Positions 47,804 to 60,000 of a stretch of DNA of 60,000 nt are shown here, piece after piece. The stretch is taken from assembly GCA_012295275.1 (NCBI GenBank), contig CM022665.1, positions 30,808,957-30,868,956 on the forward strand, read 5' to 3'. Every line of letters starts with the position of its first letter. Position 1 is the first letter of the stretch. The notes under the pieces were generated by a model. It searched no databases. It saw nothing but the letters and a program-made list of their open reading frames with translations, and was not told the DNA's origin. A program made the position numbers and the translations under genes. The stretch comes from Chrysomallon squamiferum. Lineage: Eukaryota; Mollusca; Gastropoda; Neomphalida; Peltospiridae.

Positions 47804-50800
47804 CTAGTGTTCCATATTTGAAATAACATCTCCGTTGGAACTGTGTTCTTTTGATCTGGTAGTAAGTTGTGCCATTAACATGTCCATTTTGCTAGCAAAG
47901 TTTTTGCCTTCTAAACGGTCTAAACTGATTTGTCTAAATGGCCCACCAAGATTAAACCACTTGGGATCAGTTATTATTGTTCTTAGGTTCGAGTCTGTAG
48001 AGGTTTCTTTCTGTTTGATATTTAGAATGAGGTCAGTCGATGGTCCACTTTTGAGAGAAAGAACTCTGCAATAAAAAGAGAAAGAAAAGTTTAGACAAAT
48101 TAGATACAGAAAAAGAAAGCACTAAAGAAATAACATGTAAGCATTTAATAATAATAATGCTGAACTGAATAAGAGATAATTTTAAAGAAAGAAACAGTTA
48201 CATTAATGATTTTATTATTTAACAGACTTTTTGGACAAATTATCTAATTTTCACATAAAAACAAGTTATTTATTAAGAATTTTAAAACAATAATCTCCCT
48301 TGTTCCAAAAAAATAATAAACCATTCCAGCAATTTTTAAACTTAATTTGACTCTTACATGTCGCCTCTTGGTGATGCAAACATAATTGAAGATGCTGTTC
48401 CAAATGTTTCCATGTCACCTGTTCCCATGTTTAAACTCATTGACAAGATCTGCCAGCTCTGATACTTGACCAACTGCTGCACAACTGTTACATGATACTG
48501 AGAAATCTGTTAGCAGAAACACACATAACAGCATATTTTTGATAATAAACTTTTGTTTCAGCACATTCTGTATTTTTGAAACACTGATATCATTATTCCC
48601 ATTTTTTAAATTAAATATCTGTAGATAGTTTTTGTAATTTTTTCATTCCAAAATAACTTTAGACAAATATAAACATTCTGATGTACATAGTAAGTGTTTA
48701 AAAAAAAAGCCATATTAGTATTTGTTAGTTATGAATCTCTATGGGTATGTATTACGAATGCTTTTTAAAATGTTTATTTACATATATTAATTTACAGATC
48801 ATAGTTCACTGTAATTTTTTCACTGTTTGAAAAATTTAAAAGGTGTGACTTACTTACTTAACTAATATATATATCAAATTCTAAAGTTGTACAATTATAT
48901 TATTATATTTACAAATATGTGGATAAATACACAAATCATGTTTAAACAGTTTTCCAGTAAAGAAAAGTTATAATGAATTAAACAAGTAAAGGGATCAAAA
49001 TGTAAGCACTTCTAAAATATATTGAACACTGATGCAAAATTAATAACATGTTAATCATTATATGTATAATTTGTAGAAGATGAACATAAAATGTGTTTTT
49101 TTTATTGTTTTTGTTTTTTTATTTCTTTTAATTCTAATGAAAGAATTTTAACTTGCCTGCCACAAAATAAGATCCTGTAGTTCCTTGTCTTCAAATGACA
49201 GAACACAGGTTTTTCCATCTTTGAGAATAGCCTGTATTGTATCTACTCCAATCAGCAGATCAAGAGAACTTCTGCAGTAAACAGTCAAACACATGAACGA
49301 TAATGACAGAAAGATACTTTAATTATTAAATAATAACTGGAATTAAACAGTAAGTTGCTGTGAATTTAAAAAAAATATATAAACACAAGATCTGAAAAAT
49401 AAAGAACAGTGAGGTTAATATGACATTTCTGTACAAACAAAATCTGTATATTCTGACATTAAATATTATCTCACAAATAAGAATGCCATCTCGCAAAATT
49501 GCCTGAAATAAGTGTGGCCCTAAAATCAAAGCATGAGCTAAAATGAAACTAAAGCAACATCACCCTGTCATTATTTTCTCCCAGAGGGAAAGAAGTATTG
49601 TCGCATACTAACCTAACATTTTCATATCCACAAGATGTGATGTGTATTCTAACATTAGACTCCAGACTACTGTTGAGACAAGTCCAGTGTGCTGTGATCT
49701 GTGGATCCTGGACTGACACTGCCAGCTGGTCAATGACATGCATTGTTCTGAAACAAACATTAACAATTATACTTTAAAACCCTGAAATAGTCTTAAATGC
49801 ATATAATCATTATGTTTTAATACATTTCTATTACATTTTAATACATACAGTCATTTATGATGCTTGTTTTTATAATTAGAGAACTTCTGTTATAATCAGA
49901 TCTTTTACATGATAAGAAAGTACAGATAATTATCTTAATATAAGAGCTGAGAAACATCCAAAAAAAAAGTCAGATTTAAAAAAAAAAAATCTTTGAAAGG
50001 AACAAGGCATTAAGAATTACTTTAACATTTAGTTTGAAAAAAAAAGCTACATTAAAAAATTTATGCTGCTAAATTTGTAAACACCTTAATCTCAGAACAG
50101 CATGTTTAGTCTGCTTAATGATTTGCTCCAAGAGAGTTTCTCTGAAAAAAAAAAAACCCCAAAAAAAACAACATTTAAATACAAATTACTCCAAAAAAAC
50201 AACACAGTAACATTTATTGACAGAAGTCAAATTCAACTAGAATTTTACAAAACACATTTGATACTATTATATATATATAACATTAAAAAATTAAAAAATA
50301 AATCACAACAGCTGAAACATTACCATAGACAACAAACACTAATCATACAATTTATATTTGATGGTTTTAATTGAATTAGTCTTTGTTTTTAATAATGATA
50401 AATATTTTCATTATTAAACAAAATGGCTAGTAAAATGAAACTTGTAAAGAGCCAGCTTAATATTTCTCAAGATACTTCAGCTACATCGAAATAGTTTTGT
50501 ACATCACCCTAATCCCAACTCATGCTAAAATCAAGGAGCAAACCCAACTAGCTATCTTCAACCAAGTTTATTTCAAGGTATTTATCAAGGGACCTATCTG
50601 CTTTGTCTCTGCTAGTATTTTATAAGCTGGTGAAGGATGTAATGAAATATCTCACATACATGTTTGACATCTCTGCAAGCTCGGAGCGAGACATCCCGTC
50701 GGGTCCTGCCAGTCTCCGCTTTCTACTCATTCCCAGCATGGCATTCACTGGGTGAGGTGGTGCTAGGTTGGTGTTTCGGTAATGTACTTCTCTCAGCAGC

Positions 50801-53800
50801 TGGTGTAAAGAGTGCTCCAGAACATGGTTGTGTTCTAGCTTCTGTGGCTGTAAAGGAACCTGTAACAAGAACAGTGAAAATATTTCATGTCCAGTAAACA
50901 ATGCAAAATAAATATTAAGAATATAGCATAAAACAAACAAAAAAATAAAAATAAATAAATAAATAAAAGACTAGCCACTCTGAAATGGCTTCACAACAGA
51001 ATAGTGACATTACATGAGTTCCTAAAATTATTTATAAAATTAAGTTTTATTTCATTAAAGTAAACAACAATAAATAAAATTTTAATTCTCAACTTCCGGA
51101 TGATTTAATACAAATTTCACATTTATACACTTATGGATTTGTATAAATTTTAGAATTTACCTTTTTTTCTTTTCCTGTATAATGACAGAGAACAACAGAG
51201 AGCTGAATACCAGGGAAAACCTGAATATAAAAACAAACATTTAAAAAGAAAAGACAACAACAAAAAATATTATTCAAGTAATTGAGAATCCACTGTTCTA
51301 AACTGAGCAGGTGGCAGTACCAGATGAAGATGTTTGTTTTTATTATTTCCTGTTATTAAAGTAAAACTATAAAATAATGAATTTTAAAATGACTTTTATT
51401 ATTATACTTGTCCATGGTACGTACATTTGTTATGATTTGATTGCCAACCACCATGTGGGGAGTTGAAGATTTCACTTGGACAGCTTCTCTAGCCAACTAA
51501 AACAAAAAGTAATTTTAAGAATAAAAATTAAAAAACAAATAACTAAATAAACACAACAAACAATTCCATTTTCATGTCAGAGGCATATGATTTTTCAAAA
51601 TACATGTAATGTACAATGAATTATGCATATTTAATGATATCTTTGTACAACAAAATTGGAACACACTGTCACTCCTACTGACTATTAGCAAGAAATGTTT
51701 TGCATTCATCTCCACATACAACAGCTATTGATAAACTATTTTTCAGTGAGATGTATTTATGTATTTTATTGCAAAACACTTTAGAAAAGGATATTATTAC
51801 TAATGAAAAAAACAACAACAACCAAACAAACATACAGAGTAAGAAATATTATACTTTATGAGTTTACCTGAGCAAAAAGTTCTTTACAGAACAGAACGTT
51901 CTGAGCTACTTCTAGTTTCTGCTGCCAATATGCATCTGATCGCACTGAACCCAAACCAGCAGGCATTTTTAATGTGGCAGATGTCAAGTCCATCATTTCT
52001 ACAATAAAAAAAAATAAAAAACAACAAAAATAAAATGAGATACAATTCCAAATGCAAACTTGTCATTACCAGTGGTATAGCTGAATTTTTAGAATTTCAG
52101 ATTCATTTACAGGATTATGGATGTTACCTTCATTTATTTTGTGTGGTTATAATATTTAACTTCAAAACATGTAACACTATTAAGATTGTAATGTAAAAGA
52201 AAACTAAAAGACCAATGACAAAGATTTAAAATTTCAGAACCAGAGATGTCTCTTTCATTTTATTTGCATTCATCCAATATTTTCATTTAAAACCTGTAAC
52301 ACTACTTTGGTTGTAAATGAAAAGGCACTTTTAACTCTAATAGTGCCATGTTATTTTTTTTAATAAAAAACTGTAAAACAATTAAAATTTTAGTGGGGCT
52401 AATTTTTGTACCTAGTCTGTTTAAAAGAAAATCACCAAAAGTACATTTTATTTTTGACTGCTTTCAGAATTTACTGTTCTTGTAAAAAAATTAATTAATA
52501 AAGAAAATATAACAGTTATAAATGTGTGTAACATTAATGTGACATCAGGTGATGTAAGTATATTATTACCTGGAACTGTCTTAACTTCCACCTGGATGTA
52601 GGCCACCCCCTCAAGTTCACTGGGTATAATAACTTCTAGACTACTTTTCTGAACACCAGGTTCTGATTCTGACTGGTCTGTACTCTTCACAACTTCAAAT
52701 GTTCCACCTTGCCAGAACCTTGATCCAGCTAAAACAAAACAGATTACTTGATAAAACTTTGCATTTAACTTCTTTCTTTTTCTTTTAACTTAAAGCAAGA
52801 AAAAAAAAGCAAAAAAACAACAACACTGCACTACATTCGCAGAATGTAATAGTTTACTTAGATAATAAATACATAGTGAAAAAAAAAAGAATAATAATCA
52901 TAATGAAATTAAATATAATTTCAATCCTATTTTTAGATTTAAAAATAGAATTAAAAAATCACTTATTTGACAAACAGCATGAAAAGATATTTTCAATATA
53001 ACAGAACCAGCCTGCTAACATTTATGTTAAGTACTTTATAACTAAATAACAACAGCTAATTATAGAAATTTATTTCTATTGTTTTTATATGTAACCTGGA
53101 AAACATAAAATAGACCCATAAAAAGACATGAGAGTGTTAAAACTAGTAGTGATTTTCTTAATTTATTTTTAGCTGAAGTAGAAAATATACTAAATATAAT
53201 ATGCAACACAGCAGATTAAGAAAGCAAAACAAAATTGTATCATCTAAACAGTCCAGAATACAAGAAATAGCAATTCAAATCAAAGTATTTGGGTTATCTG
53301 TAAACACCAGTTTTAGCCAATCAGATGCTGAGATTCCAGAAACCTGACCTCATGTTCAATGTGTAGTGGAGCAATATTTACATCAGGTGCGACATAGTGC
53401 AGCCAGTGATTATCATTTTTGGCTTGGGTTTTGTGAAGTCAATTGTAGGACATGAAAACAGTGTTACTAATGTACCTACTATTTTCATTTTACGATTAAT
53501 AAACCAAGTTAATATTATCTCACTGATTAATAATATAATATATATATCTTTACTCTCTGATAGTCTAACAAAATAAAAATTTAAAATTTAATAACAATGG
53601 TTATACCTGATCGATAACTAAGATCACCAAGGATTGTTTTGCCAGTTTTCTTTAATCGCCAATTCTGTCGAAGTTTTAACAATTCAAAATGGAAATCATA
53701 CTGTCCACGATTAACCACATCTACTTGACCCTTCTTCAGTCGATCTGCTCCATTAGTTAACACTGTGGCTGCACCACACATAGCCTAGACAGAAACAAAT

Positions 53801-55173
53801 GTAAAATAAAAGCTCTAATAAGTTCAAACGTGATTAACTGAATGTATAATGATAAAAGTATTATTGAAGATTTAATTTCATTATTTAACTCTGAAAATGA
53901 CATGGGCCAATTATTAAGCCAACCACATACCAATAACAATGGATATAAAATTCTGCCAAATGTAAATTTTTGATTTCACTAGTTAATTCAGTGGAAAATG
54001 TCAATGAAATGGATTTATATAAATGACAACCAGTATTCCTAAAAAAGCTGCATGAATGAAACATGCAAGACATAGGATACTTCCTGAGTTAAAGTAATAA
54101 TATTTAGTAAAGTAAAAATGTTTAAAATTTAAAAATAATTTATTAGAGTGCAAAACAGAAAAAGAAATACCTTTTTCTTTGAAAACAGTTGTGCAGGACT
54201 TGAAGATGTTGCCTCTTGAGTAATAGGATCTGCAACCATGTACCTTTTGTCTTTGGTTATATTTAACACATCAAGCAAAACCTTCAGTTCAGTTAGGGCA
54301 GCTCTACAAACAGCAATGTTTTAAAAATTAATGAATAATAAAAATCAAATACACAGCTTTATTGCAAAACATAAACTGATAACAATAAATTATATTAATA
54401 AAAATTTAAATTATTTTAAAATAAGTTCAGCCTTCTTTTAAACTAATAACAGTTCTTTAATAATATTAGCATACAACATAAAATAATTTATATTAATAAC
54501 TGAGAAAGATTTTCCATAAATATTTCAGATAATTCAGGAATGTCCTGGAAACTATAAACATAATTTACTGTAAAATCTAAAATCCAACCATTGTATATCT
54601 GGCCAGAGCAGAGCTGATATCACTAAATCAGTGATACACAGAATGAAAAAATATAAAAGCATCTCACTTTAATTTATTTCTCACAGAATCCCATGGCCAA
54701 AGTGATGGCTGAAATGTTGCTAATGTCTTGTCATCTTCTTCTGCTTTCTCTCCTTCTGAAGTAGGCTTTCCTTTTCCTTCACTTTCATCTTTGTAAAAGT
54801 CAATTTTATGTGCAAGTTTTGATAGATTTTCTGACATAGACAGTGGCCTGAAATTAAAAAGAAAATATTTAATATAATTATATAAATAAATAAAAACAAA
54901 TAAGCCATACTAGCAGATGTGTAAAAAAAAATATAATTGATATCTTGTCAATGAACGAATAATAATTACAATTTTAATAAAGACTTCACTTTTTAAAATT
55001 TGTTGCGATGTTTTATAACATTACAGTTTTAATATTTATTTTTAAAAAGTAAGTTAAATTAATACAAAAATAAAGCCATACTGGACATATTTTTCTTGTC
55101 CATCTAGAGTAACTTCTTGAACTTGATTTTCAACAACAGCTTCGACGCTAACATTGATTCCGGGAACCGCCAT
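47804..55173 (-). CDS. MED17: Mediator complex subunit 17 (MED17), complete, 14 exons, 640 residues
   Basis: Head-module scaffold of Mediator, the nuclear coactivator linking activators to RNA polymerase II. Exons in transcript order: 55082-55173, 54668-54847, 54171-54303, 53607-53784, 52570-52728, 51868-51998, 51425-51496, 51161-51220, 50660-50859, 50085-50141, 49613-49747, 49157-49271, 48358-48506, 47804-48065. All phases agree and give 640 residues (human about 651). Landmarks: [12 protein letters not shown] and [17 protein letters not shown] near the N-terminus, [104 protein letters not shown], and [20 protein letters not shown]. These match the MED17 family along its whole length. ATG 55173-55171 starts the conserved N-terminus; the stop is TAG at 47804-47806. 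Intron 12 uses a GC donor. Confidence 0.97.
49150..49157 (-). other. GC-AG intron donor in MED17 (intron 12)
   Basis: On the minus strand exon 12 ends CAG at 49157 and the intron begins GCAAGT at 49156. It runs to an AG acceptor before 48506. CAG|GCAAGT is the textbook context of the rare GC donor. The frame and MED17 homology (LQDLILWQ then [12 protein letters not shown]) require this junction. Confidence 0.88.
52729..53606 (-). other. 878 bp MED17 intron with an unclassified block
   Basis: Largest intron-like gap in the middle of MED17. A stretch at about 53275-53480 has a more even base composition than the surrounding DNA. It contains no exon that fits MED17 and no element I recognise. 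Confidence 0.5.
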
Positions 55174-55938
55174 ATTTATAGCTTCATTTTGTTAACCCAC
55201 TTTTCGTATACAATATTTAATTATATTTCATATTTATACATAAAATTAAATTTCATTAATTTTAACTATTCAGTGTTATGTGTTTTTTTTATTCTATATC
55301 AACTGTAGTAAAATAATTGATACTGGATACGAAAATCTTAAAGGGAACTCCTCTTTTCTGTTGAATTCCCCAACCATACCAATGTGTGTCAAAATGGAGT
55401 GTTGTGTTGGTGAAACAATGTCTCTGTTTGTGTCCTCGATTTTAATCTTTCCATGGAAACAGCGACGCTGAATACTGATATATAATAATCTAGAGATTCA
55501 ATATTTGTTCGAAACATGTAAGTTACATAACGAACAGTAAAAGAATACTGCTTGAATATTAATAATCGTTTTCTGTTTTGACAGCTGTGTTTACAGGTGC
55601 CCGTAAACAAAAGAAATGCTGGAAAAGGGATCCATTTATATTAATCATTCTTCTGATTAAAATGATATAGCATCTTTCAGAACAATTTCTAGCATTGATT
55701 AAACTATATTTTCAATTATAATTGTGATCTTTGACATTTTGACTTGTGTTTTTATGTCACTATCATAATCATCTTTGACCATTGTCATAATAAGATAATT
55801 CTAAATTCATTAATTGTTATATAAATCATTAAATGTGTATTTTACTGTATGTATTAACTATAAAATGTCTGTAATATATGATGTTAAGAATAAAATAATT
55901 TCATTTTTTTTACCCCTTAAATAGAAATTTATTTCTTT

Positions 55939-56024
<86 letters not shown>

Positions 56025-56901
56025 TTAATAATAAAATTTTAAAAAAAAGAAGAAGAAGGACTGTATTATGTTGATTTGACAGAGAGTACATGCATCACTC
56101 TGTTTTGCTTTTGTGTTGTTGTTTTTTTTAAACTGTAGATTAAAGGGCAGGTGAATAAATTCATCTAGTATCGACCAGTTGTGAACATTAGTATGTGTAC
56201 GTACTGCCTAAGATACTGTTATACAGAAATACTGACCAGATTATTAAAATTTTATTTCAAAAAATTATCTTTAGTTTGTAATTCTATGTTTTTGGATATA
56301 AAGACATCATTTTTATTTTAAAGATAAATATTTTATTATAGAGATAAAACAAAAACTTAGCTTGCAGACAGGAATAAACAAACAATGGATTAATACTTTG
56401 TTGAACTGGCCAGTGTTGTGAGAAAATTGTAGAACTAATAGAAAATAAATTCATTGTATATATATCAAAGCCATATTTTAAATTTTGTAACTGAATGCTA
56501 GGGTTAATTTATAGTAGAATAATTTTTCAATTTTATCATAGATCATAATTATTTTTATATTGAATATGCACTTGACATGCATTTAGTAATTATGCTTAAT
56601 ATTGAAATTTGAAGAGGTATTGTTAAACAGTAATTCATTTCATTTTTGTTTTATCTCAGAACTGTATTTCCTTTACATGCTTGAAGTGTAATGTTATAAC
56701 ACGCTGTCTTGTACTGATAGTTTGATAGTTTCCTTTTAATACGACTTTGACCTTGCATATTTACTCACTAAATAAATAGAAAATTTAAACTGTTACAAAT
56801 AGAACTGATATGTACAGTCATTAACATTCACTGGTAAATGTAACAGTTACATATTTTAGAAGCATATTATTTTTATCTTTTTTTTTTTTTTTTTTTTTCA
56901 G
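55174..56901. promoter_or_regulatory. Divergent promoter interval between MED17 and PCNX4
   Basis: The two genes are head to head, with 1,747 bp between their start codons. On the minus strand TATAAAT directly abuts the MED17 ATG, which itself is part of ATGGCGG, the core of YY1/TISU elements. At 55448-55459 lies a perfect 12-nt palindrome, TTTCCATGGAAA, resembling an RFX X-box. A good donor sequence (AACATGTAAGTT, about 55513-55524) on the plus strand could end an untranslated first exon of PCNX4, since that gene's ATG exon begins with a splice acceptor. All of these are pattern matches only. Confidence 0.45.
55941..56021 (+). repeat. Perfect TAA microsatellite, 27 units
   Basis: Eighty-one nt of uninterrupted TAA between the divergent MED17 and PCNX4 start codons. 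The lack of interruptions suggests recent expansion and a polymorphic length. The long poly-isoleucine frame on the other strand is an artefact. Confidence 0.97.
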
Positions 56902-56920
56902 ATCACAAAGATCTGTGAAG
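56881..56920 (+). other. Splice acceptor and 5' UTR just before the PCNX4 start codon
   Basis: A run of about 22 T followed by CAG (acceptor ending at 56901), then 19 nt of leader before ATG at 56921. This implies at least one upstream non-coding exon. Confidence 0.7.
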
Positions 56921-59900
56921 ATGGGTAATGGGGTTCCACTTCTAAATGAATACAAGCAGGAATTCTTCTGGAAAAGATTTCCTCAAACAGTGCTAGGAGG
57001 AGTAAAACTCAGAATTGGTTATGATGCACCAATTTATGTTTACTTCAACCAGATTCTGCTTTGGGTTGTGCCCTGGTTTCTGGGAGGAATATTTACCATA
57101 ATTTTGGAACTGTCATATCCTGATAATCAGATTAAAAATCAGCTGGTGTTGTACTGTTCTGTATATGGATCCTGCATGTTTGTATTTGTTCTTGTCATTC
57201 AGACAGTTAGTGCTGTAGTCAAAGCACAGTCACAACAAGAAGAGACACGCAAACTGAAAGATGTCAAAAAGAAAAAAAATCTCTTCAGTGAAGAAGATGA
57301 AGTAGAGTTTGATTCATGTTGTGGTGCAGAAACTTTAGAATTTGTTACTCCAGCAAAAGCATTCAAGATTAACATATTACTCCATGCTTTAGTATCTGGT
57401 GTAATGTGTGGGCTAACACTGTGGTATCTGTTGCCCAATAGTTTGAATGTATTATATGGATACAACTATGGGGCCACAGTTGTGCTACATCTGTTTGGCT
57501 GGATCACATTGAGTATTGCTCAGTATTCATTAACAGCATCTGCTCCTCCAGAACCAGCCATATACAGAACTATGGATGTCTATGAAGTTACCACTTTGTC
57601 TCGTCCGTTTTATATTTATTTGTGCATCACATTTCATATACTTAACTGGTAAGTAAAATTTTGTAAAATACAAAAAAAGCAACCACAAAAACTTAAAATA
57701 TTTTGTTTTGTTTTGTTTTGCTTGATTTTAAAACAAAGAACTGATAACTAACTTTATTTAAAAAAAAAAAAATAATAATTATTCTTGTTTTTATTCCAGA
57801 TAACTATTTTCTTGTATTGGACACTAAATTTTAATACATTACTTCAGTTGTATCTTTTTCTGTAAAAATTAAATTCTTATGTAAACACAATATCTACATG
57901 CAAATGTTATTATTTTATGTGTAAAAAAAAATCATTGTTGATTTATTTTTTCCCACAGGTACTACAGTATTTTTCTTGTTCCAAATCAAGTGATGTGTGT
58001 TGTGTTTGCTGTGTTGCCTGTTTTGTGGGTGGTAGGCATTCTGCCACCTATTGATGCACTTGTTCTGTGGTTAATGGAGCAGATACATATTTTTCTGTTA
58101 GGAGGATCTCCAATGGCATCAGGCTGCAGGTATTATTTCTTCAGACATTAAAAATTTTGAGTTTTAAATAATGGATGAAATTCATTGTCTAAAAATTATA
58201 ATAAATTTCTGTAAAGTTTAAAAAATATACAAATAATAATAATCAGCTGTTTTAAAAGTTAAATAACACAAATGTTACATTTCATACATACACTAAGGTA
58301 TACACATATAAAATAGACCCATAAAAATACATTATCACTTCATTTGCACACACATACATATGTTTACTGGGCATACAAAATATTCCTCTGGTTGACTTGT
58401 TAAATTTTATAAAAATTAATCAAATATAACATTGCTTATTATTTCATAGTACATCCTTTTATAATTAATGATTAAAGTAATTAATTTTTATTGTATATTT
58501 GTAGACTTGTTTGCTTGCTGAGTCTGTCTGTTGGTGTGTTCCTTGGGGCTTATTTCGTCCCTTCTGTTTTTGGAACTGTGATACTCTCTGCTGTCATGGG
58601 CTATGTCCTCAGCACAGATCTTGGAGGTCTTGGCTTTCAAGTGTGGAAATCATGTCAAACAAAAAACCGTGTATCGTCAAGTCAAAATGTTAAGTCAGAT
58701 ATTAGGAATCCCCAGCAGAACACCGGATTCATCTGGTCTTGGACCATTTCAACATTCCTCTATCATTTTGTGATGGTATTACTTGTAGGAACAGTTGCAG
58801 CAACCCTAAATTATTTTCATAAAGACTTTGGTGCTGATGTTAGGACCACTTTAGGTTACACCATAATTGGTTTATGCGTTGCAGAGAAGATTCTCAGAGA
58901 CATACAGAATGTCTATGTAGTGTTTGGATTTATAAGAAATTTCTTATTTCCCCATAGTACACAGAGAGAAAAGGTTTTTAAGAAGAGAAAGAAGCAGCTC
59001 CTGGTATTTGGCATAACAAGAAGAATCCTGTTCAACTGGAGTATGTTGTTACTTATGTTACAGTATTAGGCTATTACAGCATTTTATTTGTTTTCATTTG
59101 ATTAATAAAAAACAAAAAGATTTAGATAATTGTTTTATTGTTTTAGATTTACTTGGATTATATTAACTTATAAAACTGATAAAAATTAATAATTGTAACA
59201 AACATTTCATATAAAATTAATGGTCATTTGTTACATAATTATTATTTATTATTATTATTATTATCATTATTGTTACAGAAATAAAAATTTCTTTATTTCT
59301 ATCTTTTATTTTTCAGTTTCACCAACTGTAATGGTTGCATACCTGTCACTTCAGAACAATCCAACTTCTTCATATGTTGTATGGTTTACATTTGGAATAG
59401 TCAGAGCATATAGATGGGTAATTAATATTTGTTTTATAACTGAAGGAAAAGTTTGTTATTCTTGTGATTGTCTTCAACATATTTCTCTTATGTGTATTTA
59501 TTCAAGCACCTTCCTCTTAAATTTAAAACAAATTGTCAAAAGGGAAAACTGTATTTGTATCATTTTTAAGAATATTTTATTCACAGATAAAACAAACAGA
59601 TTAAATTTTACAAACATAATATTAATTCTCCTCTTCATTTTTCTATTTCTGCAGTTTATTTAAAATTTATCTTCTTTTTTTTTAGGTGTGGCAAAGTACA
59701 GTGCATTCTCTCACAGAAATCTCTATTGTACATATTGTAATTATTACCCTTCCTGGCAACACATGGGACATTCCAATTCTTCTTCTAATAACTGGACTGT
59801 GTCGAGATCGATTTTACCAACTCCTCAACAAACTCTACTTCTTCTTAATCCTCCTAGTAACTTCCTGGACAGATAAAAAACAGCGCATTGGAATGACTGC

Positions 59901-60000
59901 TACAATGATTTTTCTGTCACTGGTTTTCTTCCCAATAGTATTTGCAGTCATTGCAGCAGCTGCAGTGCTGTCAGCACCTCTGTTGCCATTGTTTACTTTG
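56921..60000 (+). CDS. PCNX4: Pecanex-like protein 4 (PCNX4), 5' half, five exons seen, runs off the window
   Basis: Exons: 56921-57648, 57959-58129, 58505-59040, 59317-59417, 59686-60000 (continues). They join in frame to 617 residues, about half of the roughly 1,170 of the vertebrate protein. The N-terminus (VPLLNEYKQEFFWKRFPQTVLGG) matches the PCNX4 start closely and fixes the ATG. Further family landmarks are EEDEVEFDSCCGAET, LTLWYLLPN, FGWITLSIAQYSL, GILPPIDALVLWLMEQ, FLLGGSPMAS, a REIQ-like LRDIQNVYVVFGFIRN, and LLVTSWTDKKQR followed by SAPLLPLFTL. Hydrophobic segments suited to membrane spans are seen at about residues 38-65, 75-100, 150-171, 186-203 and 230-242, and many more follow. 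The biochemical role of this multipass pecanex family member is poorly known. All introns are GT-AG. Confidence 0.95.

Noticed and set aside
55858-56091. Minus-strand frame with a long isoleucine run
   Set aside because: Translation of the TAA microsatellite, not a protein.
1-60000. CRISPR arrays, tRNA or rRNA genes, viral genomes, bacterial operons
   Set aside because: No spaced direct repeats, cloverleaf or rRNA motifs were noticed; the introns and gene set are those of an animal nuclear genome. A tRNA scan was not possible, so a missed tRNA cannot be excluded.

Overview
This window comes from the nuclear genome of an animal. All the genes are split by short spliceosomal introns, mostly 100 to 900 bp, with GT-AG borders. 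The non-coding DNA is very AT-rich and full of poly-A/T runs and ATT/TAA microsatellites, while the exons are clearly richer in G+C. The gene content (beta-heavy spectrin, MED17, pecanex-like 4, a secreted Kunitz protein) is that of a bilaterian or other metazoan. An invertebrate, possibly a mollusc or other lophotrochozoan, fits best, but nothing here proves the phylum.

Layout. (1) 1-39857, + strand: the 3' three quarters of a beta-heavy spectrin gene (SPTBN5/karst type). I could place 58 in-frame exons, 1149-39857, giving about 3,020 residues. They encode the end of one spectrin repeat, 22 complete repeats, the partial alpha-binding repeat, a linker, a PH domain and a Lys/His-rich tail. The actin-binding domain, the SH3 domain and the first repeats lie upstream of the window. 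(2) 39858-45541: 3' UTR and intergenic DNA with microsatellites. (3) 45592-46089, - strand: a two-exon gene for an 81-residue secreted single-Kunitz protein. (4) 47804-55173, - strand: a complete 14-exon MED17 gene (Mediator head subunit, 640 residues). (5) 55174-56920: the interval between the divergent MED17 and PCNX4 genes, probably holding both promoters. (6) 56921-60000, + strand: the 5' half of a pecanex-like protein 4 gene (PCNX4), running off the end.

The genes are unrelated in function: membrane skeleton, secreted protease inhibitor or toxin-like fold, transcription, and a multipass membrane protein. I see no operon-like logic and no novel multi-gene system. The most interesting signal is inside the spectrin gene. 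Repeats n and n+13 correspond across ten repeats, and about a dozen intron positions, with their phases and often exact exon lengths, are shared between the two blocks. This is a fossil of a 13-repeat block duplication, and 13 is the difference between the 30 repeats of beta-heavy and the 17 of conventional beta spectrin. A decayed DIRS-like retroelement fragment, a GC-AG intron in MED17, a C4A4-type G-quadruplex tract and a run of symmetric exons in the spectrin tail are smaller points of interest.
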